Origin: Mesaphorura yosii
Taxonomy: Eukaryota > Arthropoda > Collembola > Poduromorpha > Tullbergiidae
Assembly: GCA_009869945.1 (NCBI GenBank)
Contig: WIXG01000741.1
Span: forward strand, 1-23,664
Direction: 5' to 3'
DNA length: 23,664 nt
Within the stretch, counting starts at the first letter, position 1; each line of letters begins with the position of its first letter. Shown here piece by piece: positions 9,635 through 21,008 of the stretch. The notes beneath the pieces are model-generated. The model was not told the DNA's origin. It saw only the letters and a program-made list of their open reading frames with translations, and searched no databases. A program made the translations under genes and the position numbers.

Positions 9635-12600
9635 ATGCAACCAGGAAGGTGGTTACCAGCCATTCTAATTGGTCTCGGCACATTTTTCCTCATCGCAGCC
9701 GTTCTCTTCGGCTGGGTGGCGTTTCCAAAGATCTTTGAAAGCTCCATCAAAGGCGTAAGTCCGCAATTAAGTTTTTAATCATCTTAATTCATTGACCATC
9801 AACTTCTCACGTTGTTAACATGCACTTAGTCTTAGTGAGCGAGAGCCGAACAACGCACGTGTGGCAGGCAAGGAAGTACGCAGGGTCTTTGTTGTTGTTT
9901 CTTGTTTCTGCTGTGACTCTTGACCCGATTACGAGTTTAGTGATCGCTTTACTGATTGAAGATCGACAGAGCCAAAACCAATTAATTGCGGCCAATGCCG
10001 GTTCCTGGCTCGACTCGTGGTTTGCAGTCCTTTTCGTTTTAATTGCCATTCATTCAAGGTATGAAATCGAAAGCATGCGCTAAGTCCGCTAATTGACTGG
10101 GGTTCATTAATAGCGTATGGCCGCTTGCGGTTAGTTTTCGCATTTTTGCGAATGCCAGCCATGTCCATGTCACTCGATAAGCATTACATATACAGCACAC
10201 ACACGCTTAATCTTTACTCTGGCTCTGTTTGCTCCACTTATTAGGCGACAGTACACAGACAGGTGGAAGGGAACTGATGTGACAGTTGGCTACTTGGAAT
10301 GCAGTGTTAATGATAATGATAGTAGCGACAGCGAAGGTAATGACAATTGGATGGAGAGACGAGAGATAAGGGCATAGAGCAGGAACAATAAGTTCCTCTG
10401 CCAAAATTAGCACAACGTTGTTTATGACATTAGAAAAGAAATCTGCGTCTGCGGTGCAAATCATTAAAATCAGGCCAGGCAAGCCCAGGCCACAATTCCA
10501 CGATAGTTTTGGCATGTTTGTAAACCAGAGCGCAGTGCACAACCTCCGTCGATCGGTACGCTGATGATGCGGTATTTTTTTTATATCACCGAGGAGTAGT
10601 GCGGAACGTGTTTACTAATAAACATTCACATCATCAAAAGGATTCTTGGCAATGGGCAATGGCATTTCAATTGAATGAAAAGAAAGTTTGAGCGCGCGTG
10701 GAGTGTCGTCGTGTCGCTGTCGCTTAATTCGCTCGGCCGGGTTTTGATTATTTAATTGTGCACGATGATAAATTGCATCTATACGAATGAGAATGAGATC
10801 TCAGAGTTAAATGATAAAAACGTAAACAAGCGTGACGCGTGGAGCAAAGACGGCAGGCCGAGGGCATGACATTTTTGCATGTAAACACGGTGGCACTACG
10901 CAGTTCCATTCGAGTTCCTCCTCGGAAATGACTCAAGTGACAGCGACCGAGTGGACTGAGAGCCAAGAGCCGGGAGACATATTCAACTACGCATTTAGTC
11001 GTGCTGTTCTGCTGATCTAGCCTCACGTTTCGGTCCTGTTATTCTGTTCTGTATTCTGCCTGCCATTCGCGATTCGCCATTCATTCTCAATCGTAATTCG
11101 CAAACTTGGTTCGGTTCATGGAACTGGAATTGAGTCGAGTAGATGGAAAATAGATAATAGGCATTGCTATAATTCAATTAATTTCCAATAAACCGGCACA
11201 CGGATTTGCATTTGCCATTCTGTATCATATAAAGAATCGATAGCTAGTCCCTGTCACGGTACGACGTGCGGCACGAATGTCCACATCTTAAGTATTCATG
11301 GGCAATTCCGGTCTGGTGATGGCGTGCCATAAGCCTTAGCCTTAGCCATATTAAATTGGGATTTGCATGGACGGCTTACAAATTGGAATCCAGCATGTGA
11401 TCGTATCGAGTGGGCCGTACCCGGGGCGGCAAACTTGTCATTTGTAATTTGCCATGTCATAATAATGAGACAAATTCCCATTTTGCTATTACGCAATTTG
11501 CCGCATATTTGCACAGCACTTTGCGAGGCCGAGACGAGATTATGGGCCTTAAAGCCTGAATCAATTTTGTGTCGGTGCGCAATTGCATAATTGTGTAGGC
11601 AGCTGCAGCATTGCTTAGACTAAGTTGATGTATCTCAATAAATATTTGCTGTGTCGTACTAGAATTAGCAAATTGGTTAGTTTGCCTGTACTTTGTAATG
11701 TAATAATTGCGGCCTGTCAACATTCTCATATGCTTGCAGAAATTTTCCAGCCTGTCTGGAGAGCTTCCCGTGCATATTTCGTGATATTGCATTTTACTTT
11801 GGGCGTAGCTTTTGCCGACTCTGAGCTCACTGGGCTCGCGATATGAATCATATCCATGATCTTGAACTGGGAAGATTCGCTGTCATCCCCGTCGTGGTCG
11901 CTTGTTTCGGCTCCATCGCGGCCCAAATACTGCAAATACGCTGACAAACGCGTTTGCCTCCGCCCTGTCACACGCGAATGGATTCGTAGAATTTGCAAAT
12001 CCGCAATCGCAAATCAGACCGAAATGAGCGGTGGGGTCGTATCGCCATCGAGTTTCGAAAGAAACCGTCAATCATTGCGAATTTGTAATACCTTTCTTGC
12101 TTGGCTTTTCGTTTTTGTTCAGTCTCATTCATAATTCCAATTCTGCAGAAGACGACACGACGTCGATTCACTACGAAAACTGCGAGTTCCATATTTTGGC
12201 GAGGCGAGGCGTTCGTTTATATTTGCCGCTGGGCTTCACGCTCGTGTAACTTGATGCATAAATAGATTTTTGGCAGTGCAGAGCACGTAATATGACTATG
12301 ACTTCGCATTGAGTTGAGATGAGAGGAACAACAAAAACAGTTTTCGCATGCACTTGTTATTATTTACGACGCGGCCTTGCGATGATGACGATTATGGCTG
12401 TGGCTGCTTCTGTGGCCTGAGTTTGATTGCCTACTTGCTGATAATTTGTATCTTTGTCTTTGTGTACAGCACACGCAAGAGAATATTTTGTTACGAAGTC
12501 ACAAGGAAGAGATTTAGACATCCAAATTTCTTGCCTTGCACTTCATGTCTTGCGTAACTGGCAAAAACGCTAATGAGTAGTTTACGAAGAAGCCATTCTT

Positions 12601-15600
12601 TTTGTGTATCTTTTGCAAAGTAGCATGATTCACGAAAATTTCAGGATGTGGGTGCAAAATCCACGTCCTGGTCCAGTCCAAGTGTGGTCCAAGTCCAAAG
12701 GTGATGAAGTAAGATAAATGAGGTTCCAATAGTCAATAGTAGTATGACATAATCCAGAGGCGAGAGTCTTCAGATGAGAAGGAGTTGGAATCCGAAATGC
12801 AAGAATTTTAGTTCTCCCACGTGCGTGGCTTGGCTGCGCTGCATAATGCATACGTCAATGTCAATCATGAAAATTTCAGTCAATCCCACGGCCGCGCCAG
12901 GGACCATGCTGGCTTTATTTACAATTCAATGCTCCTGCGCCATCACCATGCATTCCGATGCATAAAATAAGTTGAAACCACACCGGAAGGAAGGGAGAGA
13001 TTAAAAGTGCACTCTGTCTGTGCATTTTTATTCAATTGCGTTGCCTGATGTGTACGTACAATGTGAGAACGCGATTGAACCCGGTTTGTGGTCGCTCGGG
13101 TTTGGAATTCCCATGCAGGAATGTTTTAAACGTGTTAAGTGGCTTGGGTCTCGGCTCGGCACTCTGCTGTTATGCATGTTAGAATAACAAATTTGATTTA
13201 TTGATGGGTATGAGAACGAGAGCAAAGTGCGAGGCATTTAGTGTGAGTATTGATGAACTTTGTAATTTGTAAGTAAATAAATGTCCGACTGGGTGATGAA
13301 AAGCAGAACTCGTCCAATGTTCTCCTGGTTGGTTTGGCTTTGACTGGACTGTAGGATAAATGGTTGGTTGTCTGAGTGTTTTCCATCTCAGGTTTCAGAG
13401 TGTGAACAGATCGTGCACTTGACACTGATTCAGTTTGAAACTTCAGCAAAGCAATGCAATGGACTATATTTCTCTTATCAGTGATTTAAAATGTGCGAAA
13501 TATTCCATATTCCGTCCAAGCCAAGTACAAAGTTATGCTGCTGAACTTTGACATAAAAGGCAAAGTTCATTTTCCATTTACTTTCGGCATTGCATGGCCA
13601 TGCTATCAGCAATTTCGTACTACGCCATTCGTATTCGCACTCCTGACTCTATGAGGTTGTTAAATCAAAACATAATTCATAGGCAGTTCTGTTTTGCATT
13701 CTGGTAGACGCAAGCATATGTTGCAAAACATGGCAATTGGCAATTATGTCCCAACAGGAAACATATGCACACTCACTCATATGAAAATTGGAGGTGTGTT
13801 GGACACAAAAAGCAATTCGCAATGAGCATGCCCTTGAAATTGGCCCATCTCATCTGGCTTTTGCGTTGCGGCTGTAGGCTGTGGCTGTGTCGATGATGCA
13901 AAATGAGAGACGTGAGTTGCGAATTGTGAATAAAGTCTTATCTTCATCGTCTTATGAAGCCCACAATTTGATCATACGACGCATGCTACATATACACGTC
14001 ATTATTTACTTGCTTACTCAGTTCCATGATACGATGAGCTGGCATCATAATCGCATCCGTACCGCATGACGACCTGTAAAGAGACTCGAGTCGGATTACA
14101 AAAAAAAAACCCACAGCCAGCCTGCAAACAAGCAGTGCATGAGAACTGAGCAACTTCAGCAAAACCAGCATGGCCAGCAAAGCTGCGACAGCGACAGCGG
14201 CTTGAGATGATTGACTCGAAATGCGAATCGTATCGTACGATCGGACCGCGTGTGAAATACGAGCTCAGGTCTGCGAATGCGAAATACGCGACGCGAACAA
14301 TGCAAAAAACCTCAAGCTCACGGCTACTGCGCTGCGTTTTGCGAAGCGTAGCGTAAAAGAAACCGGTTTTAGGTCTTTAGTCTTTTGTAAGCTCTCAGAA
14401 TGCTGGCAATCTGGAGGGTCAACATTTGCACGGACGGATGGGTAATTTTAAAACGTGGACATGCACGCTAGCACGCTTTAAAAATTCAATACGGGCTTGG
14501 CCTGAGTTCTTAAATGAATACGGTGGCAGATGTTCAGTGATCTTCATGCCAATTCAATTGAGTGTGGTAACCTTTTCATAATTTCATGCACTACACATGT
14601 CATTTGCCGTGTGTGGTGCCAAAACTAATCCTAATCCAAAACATTAAAGGTCATGCACGGATTTCATAGCACAAGAATGCGATACTTCCTCTATTTTGCT
14701 GCAGTGACAGTGAGGCAGTGGCCCAGGCCCACATTTTTGGTCGGCCTTTCTTTACCTGCCTTGTGCTCGTTCCATCTCATTTCATGACCAGTCTTCATGC
14801 GAAGTTGTAAAGACCATTGAAGATTCAAGATCATAGGCACTCACGCCCCATAAGCACAAACACGAGCAGAAGCACGAGTAGCCTTTTTGATTGAAATTAT
14901 TGCGTCTCAATTTTACAATTTTTATGTTGCATGAAAAAATTGAGAAAAATCAGCCACTGATTGACAGCGCATCGCAGTTCCCTTGTCCATACTCGTATTC
15001 TTAACTGCAAAGAGCAAATCAAAGGAAAACGGTCCTTTTAAAGATGTTCTCATGGACTGAAGTGTGAAGTCTTAATTCTTTAATTAAAGCCATGATCTTG
15101 TTCTTGTGTTACAGAAAGTGCAGCTAGACCCTAACGGAGAAACCTTTGAGAAATGGCGAGACATCAAGAGTCCGATCACAATCAGCTACTACATTTACAA
15201 CATCACGACGCCTATCGAGGACCTGATCAAGGGAGCGATGCCGGTCATTGAGGAAATCGGACCTTACGTGTACCGGTAAGTGAATGAGCGGAGCGTCAGC
15301 GACAGAGCAGCTGCCAAGGAAACAAGGCAACAGGAAATCGAGTCCCATATATTTTTTTAAAATGTGCACATGACTGATGGGATGATTTATCAAGGAGCGT
15401 TGCAAAGCCTTAATGTTCGTTGATGAAGCAAGGAATTTACTGATTAGGCTGCTGACTTTCTCGTATAGTCAGCCGTATCCTTTTCTCATTTGGGTCAATA
15501 GATTCTTCTGAGACATGCTTGAATTTTCTTGATAAGATAAGCAAAAGTCCACTGCATTGAGCATATGCCTATCCTTCAAGATTTGTTGCGTGCTCGAATC

Positions 15601-17932
15601 TTGTAAATAAATGTCGTCACCCGAGTCCAGGAGCCCAAGAGTTCAATTTATTTTTAATCTGTCAAGCAAGGCAATAGGCAAGTAAAGGCAGGTTTTTGTA
15701 CGCGTAAGAAATTGTTTTGATGTTGCGATGCAGTTTCTTCTCCCCTGAACTTTGCGCAGCGCAGCGCAATGCGTTATGCGTCGCACCACCAGAAAGGAAG
15801 ATGCTTCGATGCCTGGAATCTTTCTTAATATTTTGCGTTGTGTCAGCGTCCTAAATTGGTTGATTTATTAATGATTCATATCCTGCTGTGTTGTCGTTGT
15901 GCGGCTCGCTGGGCTGGAGTTTGCTTCGCGCGCGAGAAAAGGACAGCACGGCACGAATTTAATTCATTAGTCCAGAGCTTGGCGTGGCGTGATCTCGTTT
16001 CTCATATTAGCTTGAATATTAAAAATACGAATACTACGACGAAGTGCCAGGCCAATTTAATTGATATTAGAGTAGGCTGAATAGGAAATTAAATGCCCGA
16101 TGCGCGATGCTCTTGATGACAGCACACGTAATGGAACAATGCATTATTTGTGTGTTTACAGAGAAAAACGAGTAAAAACGGTGCTCGACCACAACGATGG
16201 TGACGACACCGTCATCTATCGCCAGTCCATCACCTACTTCTTCGAACCGGAGCTGTCAAACGGCTCCCTGGATGATGTCATTACCGTGCCGAATATTCCG
16301 ATGATTGTAAGCAGTCTAGCAACCATCTTTATGATATGATATTCAATACTTAATTCATCGAACAGCCCGTGGAGTCACAATAGTTTACCTTCTGGTTTGT
16401 TTTTGCTTCCAGGGAATTGCCAACCGAATGGTTCGCAAAGAGATCAGCACTGCCGGTGGTTCATTTATCAACGACGAGGTCAAGAAGCAGGAAATTAAGC
16501 CGTATATTACGCTCACAGTCGACGAACTCCTGTTCAAGGGCTATAAGCCCAGAATTATCAAAGTCGTGTCAGACCTCCAAGGCGGGATCGAAATTTTGCC
16601 AAACAACACGTTTGCTCTAAATATGGGTGTAAGTCTCAGGAGACGTGGCACTCCCCGGTACCTGTGCGAGTTTTAATGTATTTCACCTTCACGGTTATTT
16701 ACTGCCTCTTCACAGAAAAACGGAACGCTCGGTGGCAAAATGGAAGTTCATCGTGGAATGCGCAAATCGGAAGAGTTTGGCCAGGTTGTGCAGTACAACG
16801 ACGCGAAAGAGCTCAGCTTCTGGGCAGAAAACTCCACCTGCAACGCGCTCAACGGAACCGATGGCTCAATCTTCCCTCCATTCGTGACCCGCGACCGCAT
16901 CGTGTACCTGTTCTCGGATGACCTCTGTCGTTCGCTGTACCTCAAGTACGAGAAGGACATCGAGTACCACGGACTGAAGGGCTACAGATTCGCCCTTCCT
17001 GCAGAATTGCTAGCACGTGCCACAGACAACCCTGATAACGAGTGCTTCTGTTTTGAGCCATACGAAGATTACTCCAACTGCAAAGCTGGTGTGATTGAAC
17101 TGGCTGGATGCAAGAAAGGTAAGAAAAGAAAACGAAAGGCTTTACAATAGGCCAACCCTCTGAAGCGTGATTTGATTTGTGTGGTACCTTCTTTGTCCAG
17201 GAACTCCGATCGTAGCGTCCACGCCGCACTTCTTGTATGGGGAAAAGAACGATTCAGACGCCCTCCGCTTGGTTCCAGATTCAGAAAAACACATCACGTA
17301 CATTGACATTGAACCCGTAAGCGCTTTACTTCACTTGCAGCACTGATGCAATTGAGTTTGAGTTAATTGGATTAATTGAAGAAGTCGTTGACCAGTTCTT
17401 AATACTTGCCGCTGGTATTGACTGTTGACAGACGACTGGTGTGATGCTTACAGCCCACAAAAGAATTCAGATCAACATCAAAATCACGCCCACGAAAAAT
17501 GTCTACTTTTTCAAGAAACTAAGGGCCATGATCCATCCTGTCATGTGGGCTGATGAGGTAAGATTATGCTCGAGGCTCTCTCCTGGTGCTGCTAAAGATG
17601 AAGACTTAATTCGTAATTATTATTGCATTTATAGAAAGCCCAACTGTCCACGGAAAGTGCAGAGCTATTGCGCTCCAAGCTGGTAGACTCCGTCAAAACT
17701 GTAGATCTTGCCAAATGGGTCATTATCGGACTGAGTTGTCTGCTGATCGTCGTTGGGCTGGTTGTGCTGCTGGTAAGAGCAAGGCAAAGGAAGCCTTTCA
17801 TCTAAATCTAACTTCGGCGTCAACCTCCAGTCTCAGCCCTATCAACCTGATAGTGATTACCATAAAGCAGGAAGCAAAACAAAACCGACCGAAATAGAGA
17901 ACTTTTATATTTTTGTTGAAAACTTAGTTTAG
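9635..17932 (+). CDS. CD36 family scavenger receptor class B / SNMP-like protein
   Basis: Exons are 9635-9754, 15115-15275, 16162-16306, 16413-16628, 16716-17118, 17201-17316, 17432-17557 and 17635-17772, then 17831-17932; all introns are GT-AG and frames match. The product is 508 residues, or 485 if the last 58 bp intron is kept (stop at 17803-17805). Both ends are membrane-anchored: helices at about 8-31 and 456-476. The ectodomain has family blocks: FEKW, YYIYN, EEIGPYVYR, FFEPELSNGS, VPNIPMI, GTDGSIFPPF, DLCRSL, STPHFLY, HITYIDIEPTTGV. Six ectodomain cysteines (TCN, DLC, CFC, SNC, AGC), all in exon 5, fit the three conserved disulfides. Several N-glycosylation sites are visible. By family it takes up or transfers lipids or hydrophobic ligands at the cell surface or lysosome; SNMPs do so in pheromone-sensing neurons. 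I cannot assign the subgroup by eye. Nothing suggests damage. Confidence 0.93.
9755..15114 (+). other. First intron of the CD36-like gene, 5.36 kb
   Basis: Donor GTAAGT and acceptor TTACAG bound a 5360 bp intron that splits the N-terminal helix exon from the ectodomain. I see no convincing gene, tRNA or transposon in it on either strand; open frames up to about 110 codons have no domain. It holds many TTCGC/GCGAAT and CAATTTGC-like words, a run of nine A at about 14100, and two ATTTGCAT octamers. Its size contrasts with the other introns (about 60-900 bp) and suits a regulatory role, which is inference. Confidence 0.75.
11204..11368 (+). promoter_or_regulatory. Pair of POU-type octamers (ATTTGCAT) in intron 1
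   Basis: ATTTGCAT is present at 11204-11211 and 11361-11368, matching the octamer bound by POU homeodomain factors. Motif match only. Confidence 0.2.
17773..17830 (+). other. 58 bp optional intron at the CD36-like C-terminus
   Basis: GTAAGA at 17773 follows the last residues of the second membrane helix in phase 0, and a CTAAC branch-like site precedes the acceptor CAACCTCCAG ending at 17830. Splicing adds a 33-residue hydrophilic tail beginning SQPYQPDSDYHKAG. Retention gives a tail of only about ten residues (VRARQRKPFI) and a stop at 17803-17805. Confidence 0.6.
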
Positions 17933-18427
17933 GCTGTGAAAGGTGAAAACTTACCACGTCAAGTGCGAAATACCACAAACAGAGTTTCTTATCTTATCAG
18001 TAGAGTAGAACGTCATGTGTTGTGCTGTGAAAAGACAATGTGCTGTGAATTGCAAGTTGCATTTAGTAAAGTAGTGAAGTGATAAGTCGCGAGGCCAACT
18101 CTGCTATGTGATGTAATGTTGACGGTTAACGAATTTATGAAGGCTTATCTCGTTCTTGAACCCCTGTATTTAGTGTTGTATCACTTGAATGTTCCTATCA
18201 AGCATGAAGCATTGTAATTTATGAAATTAATGTTACTAATTTATGTTAGGATTTAGAATGAAACCAAAATATCGATGTTAAGCCAGAAATTACACTGTAA
18301 CGACGACTGCTGAAATGTATTATACGAGAATTACTACTGCTAAGTAGGAAATGGAAATGCTTACTCGTTGATATTACATTGGAAATTATGAAACAATGCG
18401 AATTTTTAAAGAAAATCCACAAAATTG

Positions 18428-18433
18428 AATAAA
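18428..18433 (+). terminator. Poly(A) signal of the CD36-like gene
   Basis: AATAAA about 500 bases beyond the stop codon ends an AT-rich 3' UTR without recognisable genes. Confidence 0.5.
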
Positions 18434-19348
18434 ACTTTGTTGTTGCTGAATCGGTTGCTTGGTGCTTTTAACATCTTCAGTTCAATTCAGAGCTACGAAC
18501 TATCTCGCGTTAAGATTGTACCTTTACGCAAGAGTTATCCGAGTTTTCAGACGTGGGGGAAAGTTGAATTCTATGTGCGCGGACGTCCGCCTTAATCCCA
18601 AGTTCCGCGATCATGCCGAGAAAACTCAAAAACAAAGTGTGCATAATCACGACTTCAACGACTGATTGCCAAGTCACTGCTGTCAAAACAAATTGTCGGT
18701 TGTCTTTTGCGTATGATGAGATCGGTTCTTCCAGATTTAAATTCCCGTAACGTGACAGTTCCAGACTCCAAAAGGTAAGTCGTGGATTTCGTGACGGCCA
18801 ATGTACATTCTTTCCGTCAGCAATCACAATCACTTCAATCACGTAGCTCGATACAGAGATCAGAATCAGATTATACAGAAAACCCAAATCGGAAATCTAT
18901 TGATGTACTATTTAGCGAAATGCAGGCCAGTCTATCACAAAACGGGCAGGAATTTAAGATAGTCGCGTCTCGCATGTGCTTTGGGATAACGTGACAGGAG
19001 ACAAGGCCAATGGTAGTCAAAGGCTGACGCGCCGCTGCTTGCGGATCCAGTGACATTATGTAGCGCGATTTAATTATGATGCCTCAAGGGCACATTCGAC
19101 AGGCAGTACGGCAGGGGCAAGCGACAATTAATCTCACATTGGACCAGACCTCAAGAAACGGCCCTGGCAGTGAAAAATATACTGCAGTCGACCCGGGTCG
19201 TTTTTGTCTGGAGAATGTAGCCACGACGAATGGATTCCAGTCGGTCACCATCTCCAGCTTCACAAGCAGCAACGACAGTGCAAATGCATGTTTCGTGCAT
19301 TGAAAATGGAAGCCACGCCTACAGGAAAGGGAAAGAAGACGGAAATGA
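18434..19348. other. Spacer between CD36-like gene and transporter remnant
   Basis: No gene is recognised. A 125-codon minus-strand frame at 18887-18510 begins at TTG and has no domain. A strong donor-like AAAAG|GTAAGT at 18775 could end a 5' untranslated exon of the transporter, but no partner acceptor is clear. Confidence 0.4.
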
Positions 19349-20569
19349 AAAGTGCGCGGACGCAAACGCGAATACGAATGCGAGTTCGAAGGAGGGCAAG
19401 GGCAAGGAAGTCAGACGAAGGCGTACAAAGGCTGGAAGCGGTTTCTGGGGCTGGGGCTCAGTTTGCTGGCAGGTGAAGAACTTACGGTGTTAAATGTGTT
19501 AAATATTCGGAAGAGCTTTTATTAACACAGCATGTAGCCTATTTGAATTCGCAGTTGTGTCCATGACCTTTGACAATGCCTTCACCAAAATGATGACCAA
19601 CATCAAATACCACGTTGTGTTCATCACGTTCGTCCGCTTCCAGGGAATGACTGCGTTCGGGACTGCCTTTCTGGCCTACGCGGTCGCCACGAAGAGGTCG
19701 GATTTCTTGGAGCCCATCTGGCCACTGACTGCGCCAAAAAAGGTGGAATGCATTCATCGCCTTTGTAAGTGTTCTAGCCATTGTCGATTTTCTAAGTGCT
19801 TTTTCATTTTCTACATTTAATCCCAGGTAATTCATGCAGTTGTGGTCGACAATGGCACCGCCGAAATCAGCTCCTTCTACTCGTCACTAAAATACTTGCC
19901 AGTTGCTGACGCCGCTATGATTGCGTACAGCAACCTAATTGTGACGGTTTTACTGGCACGAATTCTCCTACCTGAGCCGCTGGGCGTGGACCCGATTCTC
20001 ATGACTGTGCTGACTGTGGCGGGAATCTTTGTCATTGCACGCCCTTCTTTTCTGACCGACCAGGAGGCAATGGACTCGGACAAACTTGTGAGCACAGGCC
20101 CTGTGGTCACAAGTTCCTTTCCCCCTGTTAATTGTCCAGCCATTACCTCCAAAACAACCGAAAATTGGACTGATCGGAATTTTCGCAGGTTGGGATTGTA
20201 GTCGTCATAATTTCCACCGTTTTCATTCTCATCCGCTACATGCGCAAGCTCAGCTTCGCCATCTTTATCATGTGCTACGGCTACATCAGCACGTTCTACC
20301 TGCTTCTCGCCGCATTTGTTTTCGGCTACCCCTCCGTGCTCCGCACCCACGAATTCAGCGACGCGGGAGTGATGCTCGCGATCGCTGCGCTCAACATGCT
20401 TGGCCAGATGATCTTCACACTCGCCCTGAAATTCGAGAACGCCGGCAGCGTGAGCCTGTACCGCACCGTCGGCATCGTCCTCAACTTCCTCGTACAGTTT
20501 GTCCTCGGCGTCGTTCCGCAGGCTACGAGCGTACAGTTTGTCCTCGTCGGTAGCAGAAAATCCGGATGA
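19349..20569 (+). pseudogene. SLC35G/EamA-type transporter remnant
   Basis: Four exon-like blocks join in frame: up to 19472, 19555-19764, 19827-20087 and 20189 to about 20546-20569. Introns are 82, 62 and 101 bp (donors GTGAAG, GTAAGT, GTGAGC). The blocks read like a ten-helix drug/metabolite transporter of the SLC35G group: FLGLGLSLLAVVS, ITFVRFQGM, SSLKYLPVADAAMIAYSN, LLPEPLG, GIFVIARPSFL, ALKFENAGSVSLYRTVG. Three defects: the first block has no ATG between a stop near 19348 and its donor; the A6 run at 19736-19741 puts the second block one base out of frame with its own end (RWNAFIAF); and after VVPQATS the sequence leaves the family, stops at 20567-20569 and lacks the last helix. Keeping introns argues against a retrocopy. 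By family it would move nucleotide sugars or small metabolites. If the A6 run is a sequencing error and upstream exons were missed, only the 3' truncation remains. Confidence 0.72.
20491..20546. repeat. 17 bp direct repeat at the transporter/Cys-rich junction
   Basis: CGTACAGTTTGTCCTCG occurs exactly at 20491-20507 and 20530-20546, a 39 bp period. The first copy is native transporter coding sequence (LVQFVL). The second lies where transporter similarity ends and antisense cysteine-rich sequence begins. Confidence 0.85.
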
Positions 20570-20922
20570 GCACTTGCACATTGTGGCCATCATCAAATCC
20601 TGGAATTCGTGCCGCTCCTGAGCGTTGGTCGGGCACTTGTAGCCACGCCCGAGACATCTGATATTTTCCAGCAAGCATTTGCTTTGCTGAGTCTCCATTT
20701 CATAGAATGTACCCTGACGCTGGCTGCTGCAGATTCGGTCGTCGTAACAGCGGGACTCCACCGAGTTCTAGACCGCAGGCGTGGGGTAGGTCCCCCTCGT
20801 GGAGCACGTCAGCGGACTCAGGCACGTATCCGCCTGGCTGGAGGGCTGACCGTGCGCGCCTCCACGAAAGCAAGTAAGAATATTATTACTATAAATAATA
20901 ATATTTGCTTTGTCATATTCAT
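20537..20922 (-). pseudogene. Small secreted cysteine-rich protein, 3' end lost or rearranged
   Basis: An ATG at 20922-20920 (or 20916) opens a classic signal peptide: Lys then a hydrophobic run, ILLFIVIIFLLAFVEA, with cleavage likely after Ala22. This frame stops at 20820-20818. A second frame carries paired cysteines: DTCLSPLTCS, then a TAG at 20770-20768, then SRCYDDRICSSQ, SKCLLENIRC, GYKC and TMCKCSSGFSATDE. The CKCxxGF ending resembles arthropod EB-type modules. The frames can be joined by an 83 bp intron (weak donor GTCAGC at 20850, acceptor TCTAG ending 20768), which removes frameshift and stop but also one cysteine pair. Otherwise it is a pseudogene with a frameshift and a stop. A TATA box lies upstream. 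The frame then runs on into antisense transporter sequence to a stop at 19877. Function unknown; secreted or extracellular is inferred from the signal peptide. Confidence 0.5.
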
Positions 20923-21000
20923 ATCGTGTCAGTCATAAGCGTCTTCAATTTCAGGCTAGCCCGAATAAAATGTGTTGTTTTCCCTGTCCACTCAGTTGGA

Positions 21001-21008
21001 TATTTATA
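21001..21008 (-). promoter_or_regulatory. TATA box upstream of the Cys-rich gene
   Basis: TATAAATA on the minus strand places a start site near 20978, giving a 5' UTR of about 55 bases before the signal-peptide ATG. Position fits a core promoter; activity not shown. Confidence 0.4.

Noticed and set aside
10207..10542. A 111-codon hydrophobic minus-strand frame inside the CD36 intron
   Set aside because: It begins at TTG, has no recognisable domain and no clear exon partners.
14099..14107. A nine-A run as the poly(A) tail of a retroelement
   Set aside because: No target-site duplication or element body is visible around it.
18510..18887. A 125-codon minus-strand frame with a hydrophobic start
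   Set aside because: It starts with TTG, has no family motif and no splice partner that extends it.
19877..20761. A 294-codon minus-strand open frame taken as a normal stand-alone gene
   Set aside because: Most of it is antisense to transporter exons; over the last exon it is in codon register, so GC-rich sense codons keep it open. It begins at GTG. Only its first part (Cys-rich) looks like real protein, so it is reported as a chimeric candidate instead.
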